Below are positions 10,925 through 23,280 of a stretch of DNA of 64,000 bases, one piece after another. The position numbers and the translations under genes were made by a program. Origin of the DNA: Crambe crambe (Eukaryota > Porifera > Demospongiae > Poecilosclerida > Crambeidae); the NCBI GenBank assembly GCA_963924555.1, contig OZ004589.1:5890001-5954000 (forward strand). Direction: 5' to 3'. Numbering within the stretch: the stretch's first letter is position 1; each line of letters opens with the position of its first letter. A model generated the notes under the pieces. The model made no database searches. It was not told the origin of the DNA and saw only the letters and a list, made by a program, of their open reading frames with translations.

Positions 10925-11608
10925 ATGACAGACACAAACGCTGTAAGTATAAAGTTGCCAACTTTCTGGACTGCCCAACCCCATGTGTGGTTCCAACAAG
11001 CAGAAGCCCAGTTCACTATACGTGGCATAACAGCAGATCCAACCAAGTATGCCTACATTGTAGCTGCTCTGGACCAGGACACTGCTAGCCGTCTCCTAGA
11101 CCTACTCTCTAACCCTCCAACAGAAAACAAATATGAAGCCATCAAAACCCGCCTCCTGAAGACTTTTGGGCTCTCCCGTCGAGTGCGGGCCAACAAGCTC
11201 CTCAATATGGATGACCTGGGAGACAGGATGCCTTCAGCGCTCATGGATGAGATGCTGTCTCTGCTGGATGGACACCAACCGTGCATGCTGTTCGAGCAGC
11301 TATTCTTAAACCGGATGTCGGACGCCATCCGCCTCCAGCTGGCAGATGCTGACTTTACCGACCCACGTAAAGTGGCCGAACAGGCTGATCAACTATGGTT
11401 ATCCATGGACCACAACAGTAGCTCTGCACTCCACAAGGCAACCTACCCCCACCGCCAAGCTAGAGGAAAGTCTACAGCCCCAGCAAAGTCAAATGACGCC
11501 AACTTCAATGCTGAATGGTGTTTCTACCACAATAAGTTTGGTGACAAGGCAAGGAAGTGTGTACAACCCTGCAAATTCCCGGGAAACTCCCAGGCCGGCC
11601 GTCAGTAG
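10925..11608 (+). CDS. gag: Gag of gypsy element B (227 aa)
   Basis: It begins at an ATG 38 bp downstream of the 5' LTR. The protein is a short capsid-type Gag ending in a Cys/His motif ([15 protein letters not shown], then PC) that replaces the usual CCHC knuckle. This arrangement is known from several invertebrate gypsy lineages. Its last 52 bases overlap the first ATG of the pol frame, which lies in the -1 frame relative to gag. Programmed -1 frameshifting is therefore the likely route to Gag-Pol. It forms the virus-like particle and packages element RNA. Confidence 0.88.
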   Translation: MTDTNAVSIKLPTFWTAQPHVWFQQAEAQFTIRGITADPTKYAYIVAALDQDTASRLLDLLSNPPTENKYEAIKTRLLKTFGLSRRVRANKLLNMDDLGDRMPSALMDEMLSLLDGHQPCMLFEQLFLNRMSDAIRLQLADADFTDPRKVAEQADQLWLSMDHNSSSALHKATYPHRQARGKSTAPAKSNDANFNAEWCFYHNKFGDKARKCVQPCKFPGNSQAGRQ

Positions 11609-14600
11609 CGATGGCGGCCGGCCACAATAACAATCGCCTTCTTTATGCCCGAGATCGTGCTTCCAGACGCCGCTTTCTAGTTGATACAGGAGCAGAGATT
11701 AGCGTCATACCAGCCACCAGGGCCGACAAGCTCTCTAGCAATCAAGGCGCCAAGCTAACTGCTGCCAATGGTAGTTGCATCCGAACCTTTGGGAAACGCA
11801 AAATTCCACTGCAATTCAACAAGCGGCGTTTCCAGTGGACTTTCACTGTTGCAGAAGTCTCTCAACCGTTGTTGGGGGCAGACTTTCTCCGAGCACACTC
11901 AATCCTCGTTGATATTAAGGGTCAACGTCTAATTGACTCTTCTGATTTCACCTCCATTGGGTTGCACAGCATTACTACAGCCGCACCTCATCTGGACTCT
12001 ATTGCCTCAGCAGGCGATGAGTTTGCCAAGCTGCTGGCCGATTTTCCTGAAATCACTACGCCATCATTCGATAACCCCACCCCCAAGCATGGTGTGGACC
12101 TCTTCATCCCCACGAAAGGACCACCTGTTCATGCACGGGCACGACGACTTCCCCCGGACAAGTTACAGATAGCCAAGGAAGAGTTTAGGAAAATGGAGGA
12201 GATGGGCATCATCCGCCGTTCCAATAGCCAATGGTCCTCACCCCTCCACATGGTGCCCAAATCTTCAGGTGATTGGAGGCCATGCGGAGATTTTCGCCGA
12301 TTGAATGCTGCAACAACACCAGATCGCTATCCTGTGCCACATATACAGGATTTTGCAGCTAATTTGGCTGGCGCCAGAGTCTTCTCCAAGATTGACCTAG
12401 TCCGAAGCTACCACCAAATTCCAGTCCACCCAGATGACATCCCCAAGACAGCCGTCATCACCCCTTTTGGGTTGTGGGAATTTCTCCGTATGCCTTTTGG
12501 CCTGAAAAACGCAGCACAGACGTTTCAGCGTCTCATAGACACTGTACTTCAGGGCCTGGACTTCACCTTTGGCTACATCGATGACATACTGGTTGCCAGC
12601 CGCAACAGGGCAGAACACCGAAAGCACCTGCGACAGTTGTTCAAACAGCTTCAACAGTATGGCCTTGTACTCAACTTAGCCAAGTGCCAGTTCGGCAAGC
12701 AGGAGATCGATTTCCTGGGACACCACATCACAAAACATGGCATCACACCCCTACCTTGCAAGACAGCAGCTATCAGGAAGTTCACCAGACCTTCAACAGT
12801 CAAGGGATTACAAGAGTTCCTCGGCATGGTGAATTTCTATCATTGTTTCATCCCGTCAGCGGCTCATATCATGCAGCCTCTGTATCAAACTACTGCAGGG
12901 AAACCGAAACAGCTGCAGTGGACTGAGGAAAGCATATTGGCATTTGAACGTACCAAGGAAGCCTTAGTCCATGCTACCATGCTGGCATACCCCCAAACCA
13001 ATGCTCCCTTGGCTGTCACTGTTGATGCTTCAAGTGTTGCCGTAGGTGCAGTACTCGAACAGCTCGTTGACGATTCATGGCAACCACTTGCTTTTTTCAG
13101 CAAAGCACTCCGACCAGCAGAGAAAAAATACAGCACCTTCGACCGTGAGCTCCTGGCTGTTTATCTAGCTGTGCGGCATTTCCGTTACTTCCTGGAAGGG
13201 AGAGATTTCACGGTTTTCACAGATCACAAGCCACTCACATTTGCTTTTGCCAAAGTATCTGAACCTTGGTCAGCCCGACAACAGCGACATTTAGCTGCAA
13301 TTTCGGAGTACACCACCTGTGTTAAGCACATAGCAGGAAAGACCAATCTTGTGGCAGACGCACTGTCACGGATTGTCATCAATGGTGTGCACAGTTTCGG
13401 CCAGGGGATTGACTTCACTGCCATGGCAACAGCACAGCAGGATGACCAGGAGATGGACACATACAAAACTGCCACTTCAGGATTATCACTCCAAGATATC
13501 CCATTTGGTCCAACAGATACGACACTTCTCTGCGATATCTCAACTGGCCAGCCAAGACCAATTGTCCCTAGGAGTTTCCGTAAGACAGTATTCGATGTTG
13601 TACATAGCCTATCACATCCCTCCATCCGGACAACCCAAAAGCTCATTACGGATAGGTATGTGTGGAAAGGGGTGCGCAAGGAAGTAGCCCAGTGGGTGAA
13701 GACTTGCATAGCTTGTCAAGAATCCAAGGTCCAACAACACACAAGAGCCCCACCCCAGGTTTTTGAGGTGCCACACCGTCGATTCGATCACATTCACATT
13801 GACCTTGTTGGCCCACTACCGCCATCACAGGGCTACACACACCTCCTCACCATCGTGGACCGGTTTACCAGATGGCCAGAAGCAATCCCACTGAAGGGAA
13901 CTGACACTGAGACGTGTGCCAGGGCATTAGTCTTCCACTGGATTGCCCGTTTTGGCATGCCATTGGATTTGACCTCTGACAGAGGCTCCCAATTCACCTC
14001 AAAATTATGGTCCACCATCGCCAAGCTCTTGGGCATCAAGCAGCATCACACAACTGCTTACCATCCACAGGCAAACGGCCTTGTAGAACGTTTTCACCGA
14101 CACCTGAAGTCCTCCCTTAGAGCTCGACTTACAGGCCCGAACTGGCTAGACGCACTACCTTGGGTATTGCTGGGCATTCGTACAGCCCCAAAAGATGATC
14201 TCAGGTGTTCCTCGGCTGAACTTTTATTTGGCGCTCCTGTCACAGTCCCTGGTGATTTCATTGCCACTACTCCAACAACTCACACACCAGCCAGTGTCCT
14301 ACCACAGCTGCGAGAAATTTTCAGCAAGTTTTCACCTATACCCACCACCCGCTATTGCAAACCAAGATCATCTATGCCCTTCGACCTACGGAATAGTGAT
14401 TATGTCTTCATCCGTTGTGACACCAGGCACTCAGCACTCCAAAGCCCATATGAGGGACCTTTCCACGTTATAAGCAGGGACCCGAAGTTCTTCACTATTG
14501 ATTTTGGTGGCAAGCCCAACACAGTCTCCATTGACCGCCTCAAACCGGCTCACCTTGACACAGACGAACCAGTCCAAGTAGCAAAGCCACGGCGCAGAGG

Positions 14601-14670
14601 ACGTCCACCTACAAAGCCACGTCCACCATACAATGACGGTTCTGGGGGGGAGTCCTGTGGCGGCACATAG
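11557..14670 (+). CDS. pol: Pol polyprotein of gypsy element B (1037 aa)
   Basis: Domains in order are aspartic protease ([16 protein letters not shown]), reverse transcriptase ([11 protein letters not shown] at the active site), RNase H ([16 protein letters not shown]), an integrase HHCC finger ending in KTCIACQ, an integrase core ([30 protein letters not shown]) and a short basic C-terminus. No internal stop or frameshift is visible. The ATG at 11557 is unlikely to be used alone, since the frame overlaps gag at -1 and a frameshift fusion is expected. The stop lies just inside the 3' LTR, which is common in compact gypsy elements. Confidence 0.93.
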   Translation: MCTTLQIPGKLPGRPSVAMAAGHNNNRLLYARDRASRRRFLVDTGAEISVIPATRADKLSSNQGAKLTAANGSCIRTFGKRKIPLQFNKRRFQWTFTVAEVSQPLLGADFLRAHSILVDIKGQRLIDSSDFTSIGLHSITTAAPHLDSIASAGDEFAKLLADFPEITTPSFDNPTPKHGVDLFIPTKGPPVHARARRLPPDKLQIAKEEFRKMEEMGIIRRSNSQWSSPLHMVPKSSGDWRPCGDFRRLNAATTPDRYPVPHIQDFAANLAGARVFSKIDLVRSYHQIPVHPDDIPKTAVITPFGLWEFLRMPFGLKNAAQTFQRLIDTVLQGLDFTFGYIDDILVASRNRAEHRKHLRQLFKQLQQYGLVLNLAKCQFGKQEIDFLGHHITKHGITPLPCKTAAIRKFTRPSTVKGLQEFLGMVNFYHCFIPSAAHIMQPLYQTTAGKPKQLQWTEESILAFERTKEALVHATMLAYPQTNAPLAVTVDASSVAVGAVLEQLVDDSWQPLAFFSKALRPAEKKYSTFDRELLAVYLAVRHFRYFLEGRDFTVFTDHKPLTFAFAKVSEPWSARQQRHLAAISEYTTCVKHIAGKTNLVADALSRIVINGVHSFGQGIDFTAMATAQQDDQEMDTYKTATSGLSLQDIPFGPTDTTLLCDISTGQPRPIVPRSFRKTVFDVVHSLSHPSIRTTQKLITDRYVWKGVRKEVAQWVKTCIACQESKVQQHTRAPPQVFEVPHRRFDHIHIDLVGPLPPSQGYTHLLTIVDRFTRWPEAIPLKGTDTETCARALVFHWIARFGMPLDLTSDRGSQFTSKLWSTIAKLLGIKQHHTTAYHPQANGLVERFHRHLKSSLRARLTGPNWLDALPWVLLGIRTAPKDDLRCSSAELLFGAPVTVPGDFIATTPTTHTPASVLPQLREIFSKFSPIPTTRYCKPRSSMPFDLRNSDYVFIRCDTRHSALQSPYEGPFHVISRDPKFFTIDFGGKPNTVSIDRLKPAHLDTDEPVQVAKPRRRGRPPTKPRPPYNDGSGGESCGGT

Positions 14671-14856
14671 CTACCAGATTACCGAACCATCTAGTCTGGA
14701 ACCTTCTAGAACTTTAGGACCTTTGTTGTGTGTATGGTTAATTAGCTAGCTTAGTGTTAACTGATGTCACTGAGACCATATAAGGCCTCATGCTGTTTTT
14801 GAATATTTTAATTGTTCTGTCTGCTGTTGAAAAAGAAGTTTGCTAGATTCGCTTCA
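14656..14856 (+). repeat. 3' LTR of gypsy element B
   Basis: 201 bp, identical by eye to 10686-10886 and preceded by GGGGGGGGAG as polypurine tract. Confidence 0.95.
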
Positions 14857-17800
14857 CCTGGCCTATACTTCGGAATGTTAGTAGATCTTGTTGTTGCTGG
14901 GGTGAAGCTGTTGTGTTTGTGAAAGGATTCCGCAAGAACTGATTCAGGGTGTCGGTTGGAAGTAGCTTTCCTGAGTCTACACATTTTTTCATAGACCATG
15001 CATTTTCACTGAACTTTCTGGCTTTCGGGCAAGTGTGTGTTTCATCAATAGACTCTAGAGTATCAGTTTGATAGAGTTGTGCTTTCAAATTTTTGAGCAC
15101 TTTTGAGCGGAAGGGAAAATATAGAGCCATGTGGTGTATGAAATCTTTGGTTGGATGAATCACAGCTGATTTACAGTCTCTATTTATTAGCATCTCGTGA
15201 GCCTCGTCTAGAGCTACAAGATGCCATGATGTGCTGTTAATGCTGATGACAAAATTTCCATCTGCAAATGATTGTGAAATATCACTTGGCAGAAGAAGGC
15301 AATCTGCCAAATGCTGTGGCAGTATTTTCCTGTAAGTTGGCCTATCAAATGCACAAAATAGAGGAGCCATATTTTTCAAAGCAGCTTCCAATTGCCAATC
15401 GAACAGCAAAGAAGAGTGAAACATATGCAAAACAATTTTCGAGTATGAATTCACCCCAAAACTGCCAATTTGGATCTTTCTTGCCCATTGACTTGACATA
15501 ACTTTCAAATTTTTGTAACAACTTACATATTTCATCATCCTTTTGTGTCACATAGGTAGTTACATCTTCTACTTCCTTCAATGCTTCAAAGAGCTGGCTT
15601 ACTTCAGTGTTTGTAGATATGAAAGTGCTTGCCATATGAATGTATATTGCTTCCCATGCCCCCATGAAGAACCTGTGAGCATGCTTAAAGTGTGAACACT
15701 TGCGCAAAGCTGTCAGAGTTTCTCCTTTGAAACCGCTCGCTGAAGCAAGTTGCTTCAATCCAGCATCGAAGTAAATTTTGGATAGAACTGGTTGATAGTT
15801 CATCAAAATATGGAAATCTCCGGGGAAAGGCAGTAGCCATGATAACTCTTCACCATAATCCAATTTTATAGACTGTAGAAGTTTATAGGTCTTGGCATCA
15901 CCTCCAACAACTAGGTGGTCAAGTGTGTTTCCAATTTCAAATTCTTTGTATAGCCTGTTAATGACATCCAATATTGTTTCCCTTGAGTCGGCAGTTTGAT
16001 CCAGTACTTCAAGGTAAACATATTTTGAAGAAGGTTTTGATTGTGGGTATATTTTTTCGAGTAGGTGGTGAAGTGACAAATGTTTTTGTTCAGTTGTACC
16101 CTCATGAGCTAACCTATCATTCAGATAACCCACAAGTAAATAATCTCTTAAGGCGGCGGGTATGCATTTGCTCATGAATAATTCATGAGTTAATGAGGCG
16201 AGTAGTTGCACCAACTATGAGATGGTACAGTTGAAAACTACAGTTTCATACTTCCTACTCTACAACTGAGGCCTAATCAGACACTCGAGAACACTACCGT
16301 TGCAGAGAAACTCAACCGCTAAGCAGCCATACCTCGATCGATTTTTTGACGTCAATTTTCTAGAACTACAGACTTGTGTTGACTGTCTTTTGTGCTTATT
16401 CCAGTTGTATAAACCAAGATGCAGGGCTGCACGGAGAGATTTTAGCCAGAAAGCCAGAAAAGCCAACACTCCAGAATTTTGATCACTTTTAGCCGTCGAT
16501 CGAACGATCGGTGGGCCATAGCTCTCGCGTACAGTGGCTTCTTTTCAAAATCTCTCTGTCTGGCCCTGCCCACTAGTTCATATAATAAGAAAAAGTACAA
16601 AATACGGTCAGCACATGGCTGCAGTTCAAAAAATCGATCGAGGTATGGCTGCTTAGCAGTTGAGTTTTTCTGGGACGGTAGTGGTCTCAAGTGTCTGGTC
16701 TGCCCTCAGTTGTAGAGTAGGAAGTGCTAGTTAGTATGAAACTGTAGTTTTCAACTGTAGCATCTCATAGTCGGTGCAACTACTCGCCTCATTAACTCAT
16801 GAATTATTCATGAGCAAACACATACCCGCCACCTTAATATGTGTGCAATCATTCAACATCAATTCTATATGGTGCACTCCTGTTGCCTTTAACCTTAGTT
16901 GGTGTGCACCTTTTAGAATTGTAGTTATTTTCTAGCTATGAGTAGATTTCTACCTGGGATGTATGCCCTCTAAGTAATAATTATGGGCAAAGGAAGATGA
17001 CCTTGGGAGGGGGGGGTCCTGGTGGTATTGGGGACAATAGAAGGTGTATGGTGTATGTAACACCACCCACTATTTTACCTTAATACTATGTAAAAGAATC
17101 CAATTTTTCCACTTCCTTTTCTTCGTCCTCTGTTGGTTTAAATTCTTTTAGTGAATGTCCGATTCTTAAAGGAGAATAATGATTTGTGGACATGTGGTTT
17201 AAAGGATGATTTATGTCAAGTTGATTTTCTGAAGGAAGCATTTGTTTTGAGTTACTAGAAGAGCATGAAGACTCATACTCTGTTAATGTTCGAGATCGTC
17301 TTGCAACTTTTTTGCATGGTGGGCCACTTGTTGTAGAAGATCTCTTATAGGTACTGTGTTCTGGTCCATGTTGGTATCTGGATTTGTGCAACTGAGTGGT
17401 TGAACTATTTGCACTGTTGTGCCATGAAAGCCTCTGCATGCCGTTGGGCAATATCAACATTATCGATTGTAACAATACTTAGCACTCCAGGGTTAAGTTG
17501 GTGACAGACTCCAACCTCTTGGATTTTACTGACTTGGTATTGTACATATCTACGGTGTGTATCAACAGAAGCTATTGCCCCAAATTTGTTTAGAATCTCA
17601 TAGGAGCCTCCTTGAGAATCAACTATGTCAGTGAGAAGTACATGTAAAGGGAATGAACAACATGTATTGGTGGCAAAGAACATCACACATGTGCAGTATA
17701 GACAGTGCAATTTTCGTTTCAGGCTAATTTTATTTGGTGGTATATTTTTTCTCTTCTCAGTAACAGTTCTGGTCATCGTAACTACCATATTCCAAATTTT

Positions 17801-18952
17801 AGGGTCGATCATGGAAATTGCATTGTCTACAGTAAATGTAGAGATATCTTGCGGCTCTATTGCATCTTCTCTTAGTACTGTGTTGATATGAGAATGAATG
17901 CATTCATTCGTCCACGTATAAACCTTTTCCCTTGTGTTTTCATCTGGGGGGGTAGTGCAAATATCTTGAGTTGCAAGATGTATGAAAGATATCCCCGTCC
18001 CCTGAACCAATTTTAGCGTTTTGGTTAGGCATGTGATGAGATCTGTGCCACGTCAATACAATACAATACCCATTGATTTTACTGTACATGAATACATGAG
18101 GTGATGGCCAAAAAAGGCAATTAATCTATTGAGTAAACATCTCTTCGGTACTTCTTCCCTTATTTCTGACTCACTTGCATTTTGTTGCTTCCTTCATAAA
18201 TAAATTATAGGTATCGGTCAGCAGTACCGCTAATTTTTTCTTAAGGATAGTGCCAACTGCTGTGATCACACATTTCATGGTATTATCTATCTCTCTCTCT
18301 GCCCCCACAGAGTTCACTTGTTGATCAAGATCGTGATCATGGCTAATGACATCTTTATTTTGTATGATTGAAAGGTGAGCATTATAACAGTTGGTGCATA
18401 TATCGTCTCTTGATCTAATATTCATTTCAATATCACCATGAATAGAAAAATGAACCTTAATGGTTTGGGGATCTGGGCAGTGCCTGATTGGGCCCTTAAT
18501 ATATTGTCTACATGTGGTGCACTTGTTATGGGTATACATATTAGCATGAAGTAATCTGTGAACTTGCTTGTAGTGTGTATCACATAAGGGTATAAGTTTG
18601 TTGTGGTCATCTGAAGGAATGGTTATGTTGAATAGTGTAGAGATACGCTGTATCGTGAATGAACTAGAATGGATGATGGTATTATTGGTGTTGGTGGCTG
18701 TGCATTGTGGAATGATGCAGTGATATATCATTTTGCTCTTCCAACGTGGGACATTATTATATTTCTTTTTATATTTCTTTCACATGGCTTGCAGACACAA
18801 CTTGCCTCATCCACATCCTCCTCTAACTGAACGAGCTTCTCTTTAATGGAGGTACTCCATGAAGATGGATGGGAATAATAGTTGGACTCTTGTTTACAGA
18901 GAGAACATGGACCACAAGGATGTTGAGGGTGGCGAGGATGAACTTTAGACAT
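14857..18952 (-). pseudogene. DUF6589-type gene, 5' block (decayed, with frameshifts)
   Basis: The gene starts at an ATG at 18952 with Cys pairs (CGPCSLCK, CVCKPCERNIKRN). After a frame change in an AAAA run near 18730 it continues with more Cys/His pairs (CTTCRQYIKGPIRHC, CTNCYNAHL). A probable intron (about 18045-18163, donor GTGAGT) leads to a helical region. At about 17400-17440 the frame shifts twice within a stretch reading GTTVQIVQP. Beyond a TTAA fold-back insertion lies the conserved core at 16147-15490 (GDAKTYKLLQ, LPFPGDFHILMNYQP), then after another shift 15490-14857 (NINSTSWHLV-type region, ALDEAHEMLINRD). From memory these motifs match the DUF6589 family of sponges, cnidarians and fungi. 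Its function is unknown, but it behaves as a multicopy, possibly mobile, gene. Confidence 0.62.
16148..16837. mobile_element. Fold-back MITE with TTAA target duplication
   Basis: TTAA at 16148-16151 and 16834-16837 flank an element whose two halves are imperfect inverted copies of each other for most of their length (about 340 bp per arm). The ends read GGCGGCGGGTATG on the left and GGTGGCGGGTATG on the right, read inward. A TTAA target fits piggyBac-like or Kolobok-like mobilisation. No coding sequence is present. It interrupts the conserved core of the DUF6589-type gene. Confidence 0.85.
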
Positions 18953-19548
18953 GATGACTAATTTGGGAATAAAATGGTTTTAATGTTCTCATATTGCTCA
19001 ATAAATGAAGCATGCATAACTACTTGTATAATACTTTTGCAGTTACAGTTTTTGGATATTTGGTGCATCTATCATTAAGCTACTTAGTGAAGGGGGTAAC
19101 TAATACTGTTCTGCTTGCGGAATGATTTGTGCCAAAAGTCTACAGACCTACATGCTTACCTTACAGTTGTGGTTAATTGCTTCCTACACGGAAATTAATG
19201 AATATTTCAAACACGATGGGATAGAACACTTCTTCCTTGTTATTTATGCAGCTGCACTTGTAACTAACCGCTTTTTTGCGGCCTGTGTACAATTATATAT
19301 GTAGCTAACATTTATTGATAAATTCGCGGAATTAAAAAGTGCTTCGAAATAGGAAATGTATTATTCCAATGTCACTTCCGGTCGGGTGGCTACGCGACTG
19401 CAGCACGCGTGCGTGGGCCCTATTTCACTGGTGGAGCCCCAAAATACTAGCGCTTTGAGGCCCCCCTGGGGGCCGCATTTCACTATGATATACGGCCGGG
19501 GGGGCCCATATCACGGGGGGCCCCCATATCGCTCCTACACCGGATGTG
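18953..19548. other. Upstream region of the DUF6589-type gene and GC-rich block
   Basis: No gene is seen. The stretch holds the right 21-bp direct repeat (19115-19135), a small CCGCTTTTTTGCGG hairpin near 19270, and a GC-rich block (about 19395-19543). That block contains repeated GATATGGG/GGGCCC-type motifs, also found inverted near 3059-3240. Confidence 0.6.
19115..19135. repeat. Right copy of 21-bp direct repeat
   Basis: Exact match, same orientation, to 4423-4443. It lies 163 bp upstream of the start codon of the minus-strand DUF6589-type gene. The two repeats enclose that gene and its insertions and nothing else. Confidence 0.8.
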
Positions 19549-20026
19549 CCGCGAGGATTTGTATTAGCCCTAATGGGCGCACGTGAGCTGTTTCCAATCC
19601 TGGTTACGTAGTCTATAACTAGGGCATGCCGGCAATGTACAACCATAGATATGAGGTTTTACGGGATTGGAAACGCCCAATGAACAGCACAATCGTGGCG
19701 CGTTGATAGATGCGCACGCGCATGCAGCATTAATTATATTAATGGCTGTGAAAAGAGATCAATATTCACTCCTTTCAAGGCAGTTAAAGTGATGTTCTGC
19801 CCCTACAGCTCACAGAATAGTACAAGTAAGCTAAGGGGAAGGTATTGAAGAAGTGAAGAGTCAGAGAGTTGAAGTTGGAGAGTCTGAGGAAGGAAGTTAT
19901 TAATTATTCATAACTTTTTCCCTTGTAATTATAACTATGAGTACCTATCATTGCTCATTATACATTAATTTTATGTGATTGATTTGAAAGAAAGGCCAGA
20001 ATGACTTTTGGCATTAAAATTAGACA

Positions 20027-20885
20027 TAGCGTCATTCATCAATTGTCGTCCAGTACCTATTGTCGGCAATCAAATGTCGGCGAAATTTACAATAATGACA
20101 CGGAAATTATAATAATTTACTGAGTACCGCGTGTTAGCCGGGAAGGAGTGTTGGTGTAGAATCTGTCGTTTGTTTCAGTTAGCTATCTACTTTCTAGCTG
20201 TTTACTAATACCAGCAAGGTTAAGAAGGGGCGAGGCAGCTTCTAAATCGTGGGGGAAGAGGAAAAAGAAGCAGGTGTCTGCCAACAGGCCTAAGAGATTG
20301 AAGACATGGTCCGATGAGTCCATGGTATCAGCCATAAACGCCGTCAGGGAAGGAAGAATGATCGCTAGTGTGGCTGCCAGGTCCTATGGTGTTCCTCCTT
20401 TCTGCAGCCAGGGCCAGTGCCATATTTAACTGAAGCAGAAAGCTGCCTCTGGCCCAGTATGTGGTAGCATTTTCTCTTAGAGCATGCAAATCTTTCACTC
20501 TGATTTTTGATTTGTCATGATTATTGTAGATTTATAGGTTCATTTACTTTACTTTGTGATCATTTATTTTATTTTTCAGTTTAGTATTTCCCTATTAATA
20601 ATTGGAACAAATTAATAATTGAATTGCAAATTGCCGACAATATATTAACGCGGTTCTATGAGCATAACGACAATAGGTAGAGGTCGCCGACTTTAGATCG
20701 TCCAGTTCCGGTTATAAAAAGTGATGTAACTTGACTTCCAATTGGCCCTATGGAATGAAAAATGCAATTTTAAGAGAGTAATGAATACTCTATCGATTGG
20801 ACTTTGAACCAAGGTTATTGATGTGCGCGTTCGTGAGATAATAAGCCTGGCACAAAACCTCGCCGACTATTGATGAATGACGCTA
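20027..20885. mobile_element. TA-flanked pogo/Tc1-like non-autonomous element
   Basis: TA dinucleotides flank an 855-bp element (20029-20883) with inverted ends GCGTCATTCATCAAT. Inside, about 20236-20430 on the plus strand encodes a short peptide with KTWSDESMVSAINAVREG and VAARSYGVPP. This is the helix-turn-helix (pipsqueak/CENP-B type) N-terminus known from pogo-like transposases, and it stops at a TAA. The catalytic domain is absent, so this is an internally deleted derivative. The TA target fits the Tc1/mariner/pogo superfamily. Confidence 0.75.
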
Positions 20886-21700
20886 GATTCATTATTATTA
20901 TAGCTAGATAATTTTGCCCCAAAGTTATCCGCCAGTTTCTGCTCAGTTCTCCCTCATCAGCATTATTGCAATACTTCCAGCTTTTGGCTGTTGGATTTTG
21001 ATACCATCCACCTCAAGAATTCGGCTCAGTCAGCTGTCCTGTGGACCCTATGGATATTAGGGGGGAAATATAGTAAGCTTGCCATCTCCATAGGATGACT
21101 ATTGTATAGAAAACGAATGCACCAATTCCATTTACTGTTCTACCCTTTCCCTGAAATAACTAATACAGTTGCAATATTGTTAATCTATTTCTTGGGAGAG
21201 GGATTACAGTTTTAACACCACTTGTAAACGCTAGAGACAATATATGTCAGCTAATACAAAAACTAACATTACTATTCCATGTAGCTAAAGTTTATATGCC
21301 TTTTGATCAGAAAATGGGCAACAGCAATTGATTCCATCAAGTGTGAGAGGGATTACAGTCCCATTAACCACTACAGTAGTATTTGTAGGAATAAACTTGA
21401 AAATCTGAGCTAAAATTTACATGTATTTCATACAGTAAATCTATGCCCTAGTGTATTATAGTATCATTGGCATAAGTCTTACCTCACGGATCTTGTCAGA
21501 ACAGCAACTTTGACAAAAGTGCTATGTCATTCAGCTGTCAACGCGCCTCGGTTGTTAGTTGCTAACGAGAGCACGTGATCCGTTTCCAATCCCGTAAAAC
21601 CTCTTATATCTATGGTACAACATTTGAGTCGCAGCGAGCGAGCAAGTATTCCTATACTGATATTCGTTTGAGCTTAAACTCCTTAGAAGATTTTGCTCTG

Positions 21701-22017
21701 CAGTGGAGTAGGAATAGGGGGGGCAGGGGGGCTATTGCCCCCCCAATACTATAGATGGAGGGGCACTGCCCCCCCCCCCCAATAATAATATGAAGAGTAT
21801 ATATTGAAAGTAAAAATATAGCACCAAGGACCAAGCAATTACATCCATGAATGCTGTCATTGCAGTGTGATGTCAGCAATTTCACTGCTGCTTGCTGACT
21901 GTTATCTAATGCATATGCTCAATTTAGCAACAGAAGGATTGATTACTTCGGATATTTGTTGCTATTACTGTGATTCGTTCCTGCCCCCCCAATAAATTTC
22001 CTATTCCTACTCCACTG
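21701..22017. mobile_element. Short TIR element with C/G runs
   Basis: Inverted ends CAGTGGAGTAGGAATAGG and CCTATTCCTACTCCACTG enclose 317 bp with several G or C runs. CTCTG occurs directly on both outer sides (21696-21700, 22018-22022) and may be a target duplication. It has no coding capacity. The CAGTG end is reminiscent of hAT elements, but the expected 8-bp duplication is not seen. Confidence 0.65.
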
Positions 22018-22974
22018 CTCTGTTATGTAAGTGGCAGGCAGCTGCATACATAGAAAGCTGCCTCAAAGCACTTAGATAAGCCTGGTGCCTACAAGCCACT
22101 GAGATAAGCCTTGTGCCTGCTGCCCAAAAGACTGTTACAAGAAATGTTAGACAGCGAGTGAGTGAGCAAGAAGCACCTATGCTTAGAGCTGATAGGCTCT
22201 AATTCATTTGTGCTTTGCTGTTGAGTAATGTAAGTGGCAGGCAGCTGCATGCATAGTACTTACCACAAAGCACTTAGATATGTCTAATGCCTACAATCCA
22301 CTTAGATAAGCCTAGCCGTACTATCCACCGTAGTATAACCTTAGATAGCTAATTGCAGCGAGCGAGCGCAGCGAGCGAGCTGACTCTCAGGTCATGACTC
22401 ATTGAAATGCTTGTGGTAAGTATTTACAGCTTTCTATGTATGGAGCTTCCTGGTTGGAACCACAACTTACATGACTCTTGTCTCTGACAGCAATAAGCTT
22501 ATCAAGCTTGCAAGTATTGGAGCCTATCAGCTGCTCACAGTCACTTGCTCACTGTCAAATGCTGCACATTACTATAGTAGTAGTTGTAGAGGCTCTAGCC
22601 TGGCTTGGCTTATTTAATTACATATAAACTCAACAGCAAATCTTCTGAAACAGTTGTAGCACTAACTTGCTTGCTTGCTCACTGTCAAAATTAGCTAATG
22701 TATCAAAGTGAATTGTAGGCGCTTGGCTAAGTGCTTGTGGTAAGTATTCACAGCTTTTGATGTGTGGAGTTTTCTGGTTGGAACTTACATGACTCTTGTC
22801 TCTGACACAATATCAAACACTGAAGCCTATCATGCTCACTTGCTCACTGTCTAAAGCTAAAGTAGTAGTTGTAGCTTATTTAATACATATGAACTAAACA
22901 AAATCTTCTAAAGAGTTGTAGCACTAAAGAATACTTGTTTGCTCGCTCGCTGTCAACTGAATGTTGAACATTGC
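22018..22974. repeat. Diverged short repeats inside E1
   Basis: Related segments recur with 70-90 percent similarity by eye: AAGTGGCAGGCAGCTGCAT, AAAGCACTTAGATAAGCC, GTGGTAAGTATT with CAGCTTT, and short GAGCGAGC runs. No coding sequence is visible. It reads like old, degenerate fold-back repeat arms. Confidence 0.5.
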
Positions 22975-23024
22975 CTACGTACACAGGATTGGAAACAGCT
23001 CACGTGCGCCCATTATGCTAATAC

Positions 23025-23244
23025 CCCTTTACCTTCAGTAGTGCTGTCTTCTTCTCTCGAGAAAGGATCGACACACCAGTGGCAAATTGGACGGCCAATC
23101 TTACGTCATCGATGCTCCCCATGGCAACCTGACTTGCAGCTCGAGCTGCACAAGCCACTCCTTTCCACCGCTTCTTCTCCTGCTAAGACCTCCAAACAAC
23201 TATAGGCTACGTAGGCAAGTAGAGGCATGCATGTCTAGTCATTC

Positions 23245-23280
<36 letters not shown>

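Larger units (their letters stand above)
10682..14860 (+). mobile_element. Gypsy element B, full-length Ty3/gypsy LTR retrotransposon with CCTG target duplication
   Basis: Identical 201-bp LTRs (10686-10886, 14656-14856; TG...CA) flank overlapping gag and pol frames. CCTG occurs on both sides (10682-10685, 14857-14860). A likely primer-binding site, TGGTGACCCCGAC, follows the 5' LTR and a G-rich polypurine tract precedes the 3' LTR. Identical LTRs and intact frames indicate a very recent, possibly competent copy. It lies antisense inside the DUF6589-type gene. Confidence 0.95.

Noticed and set aside
4423..19135. The 21-bp direct repeats as LTRs
   Set aside because: Far too short, with no TG...CA ends and no reverse transcriptase belonging to this unit.
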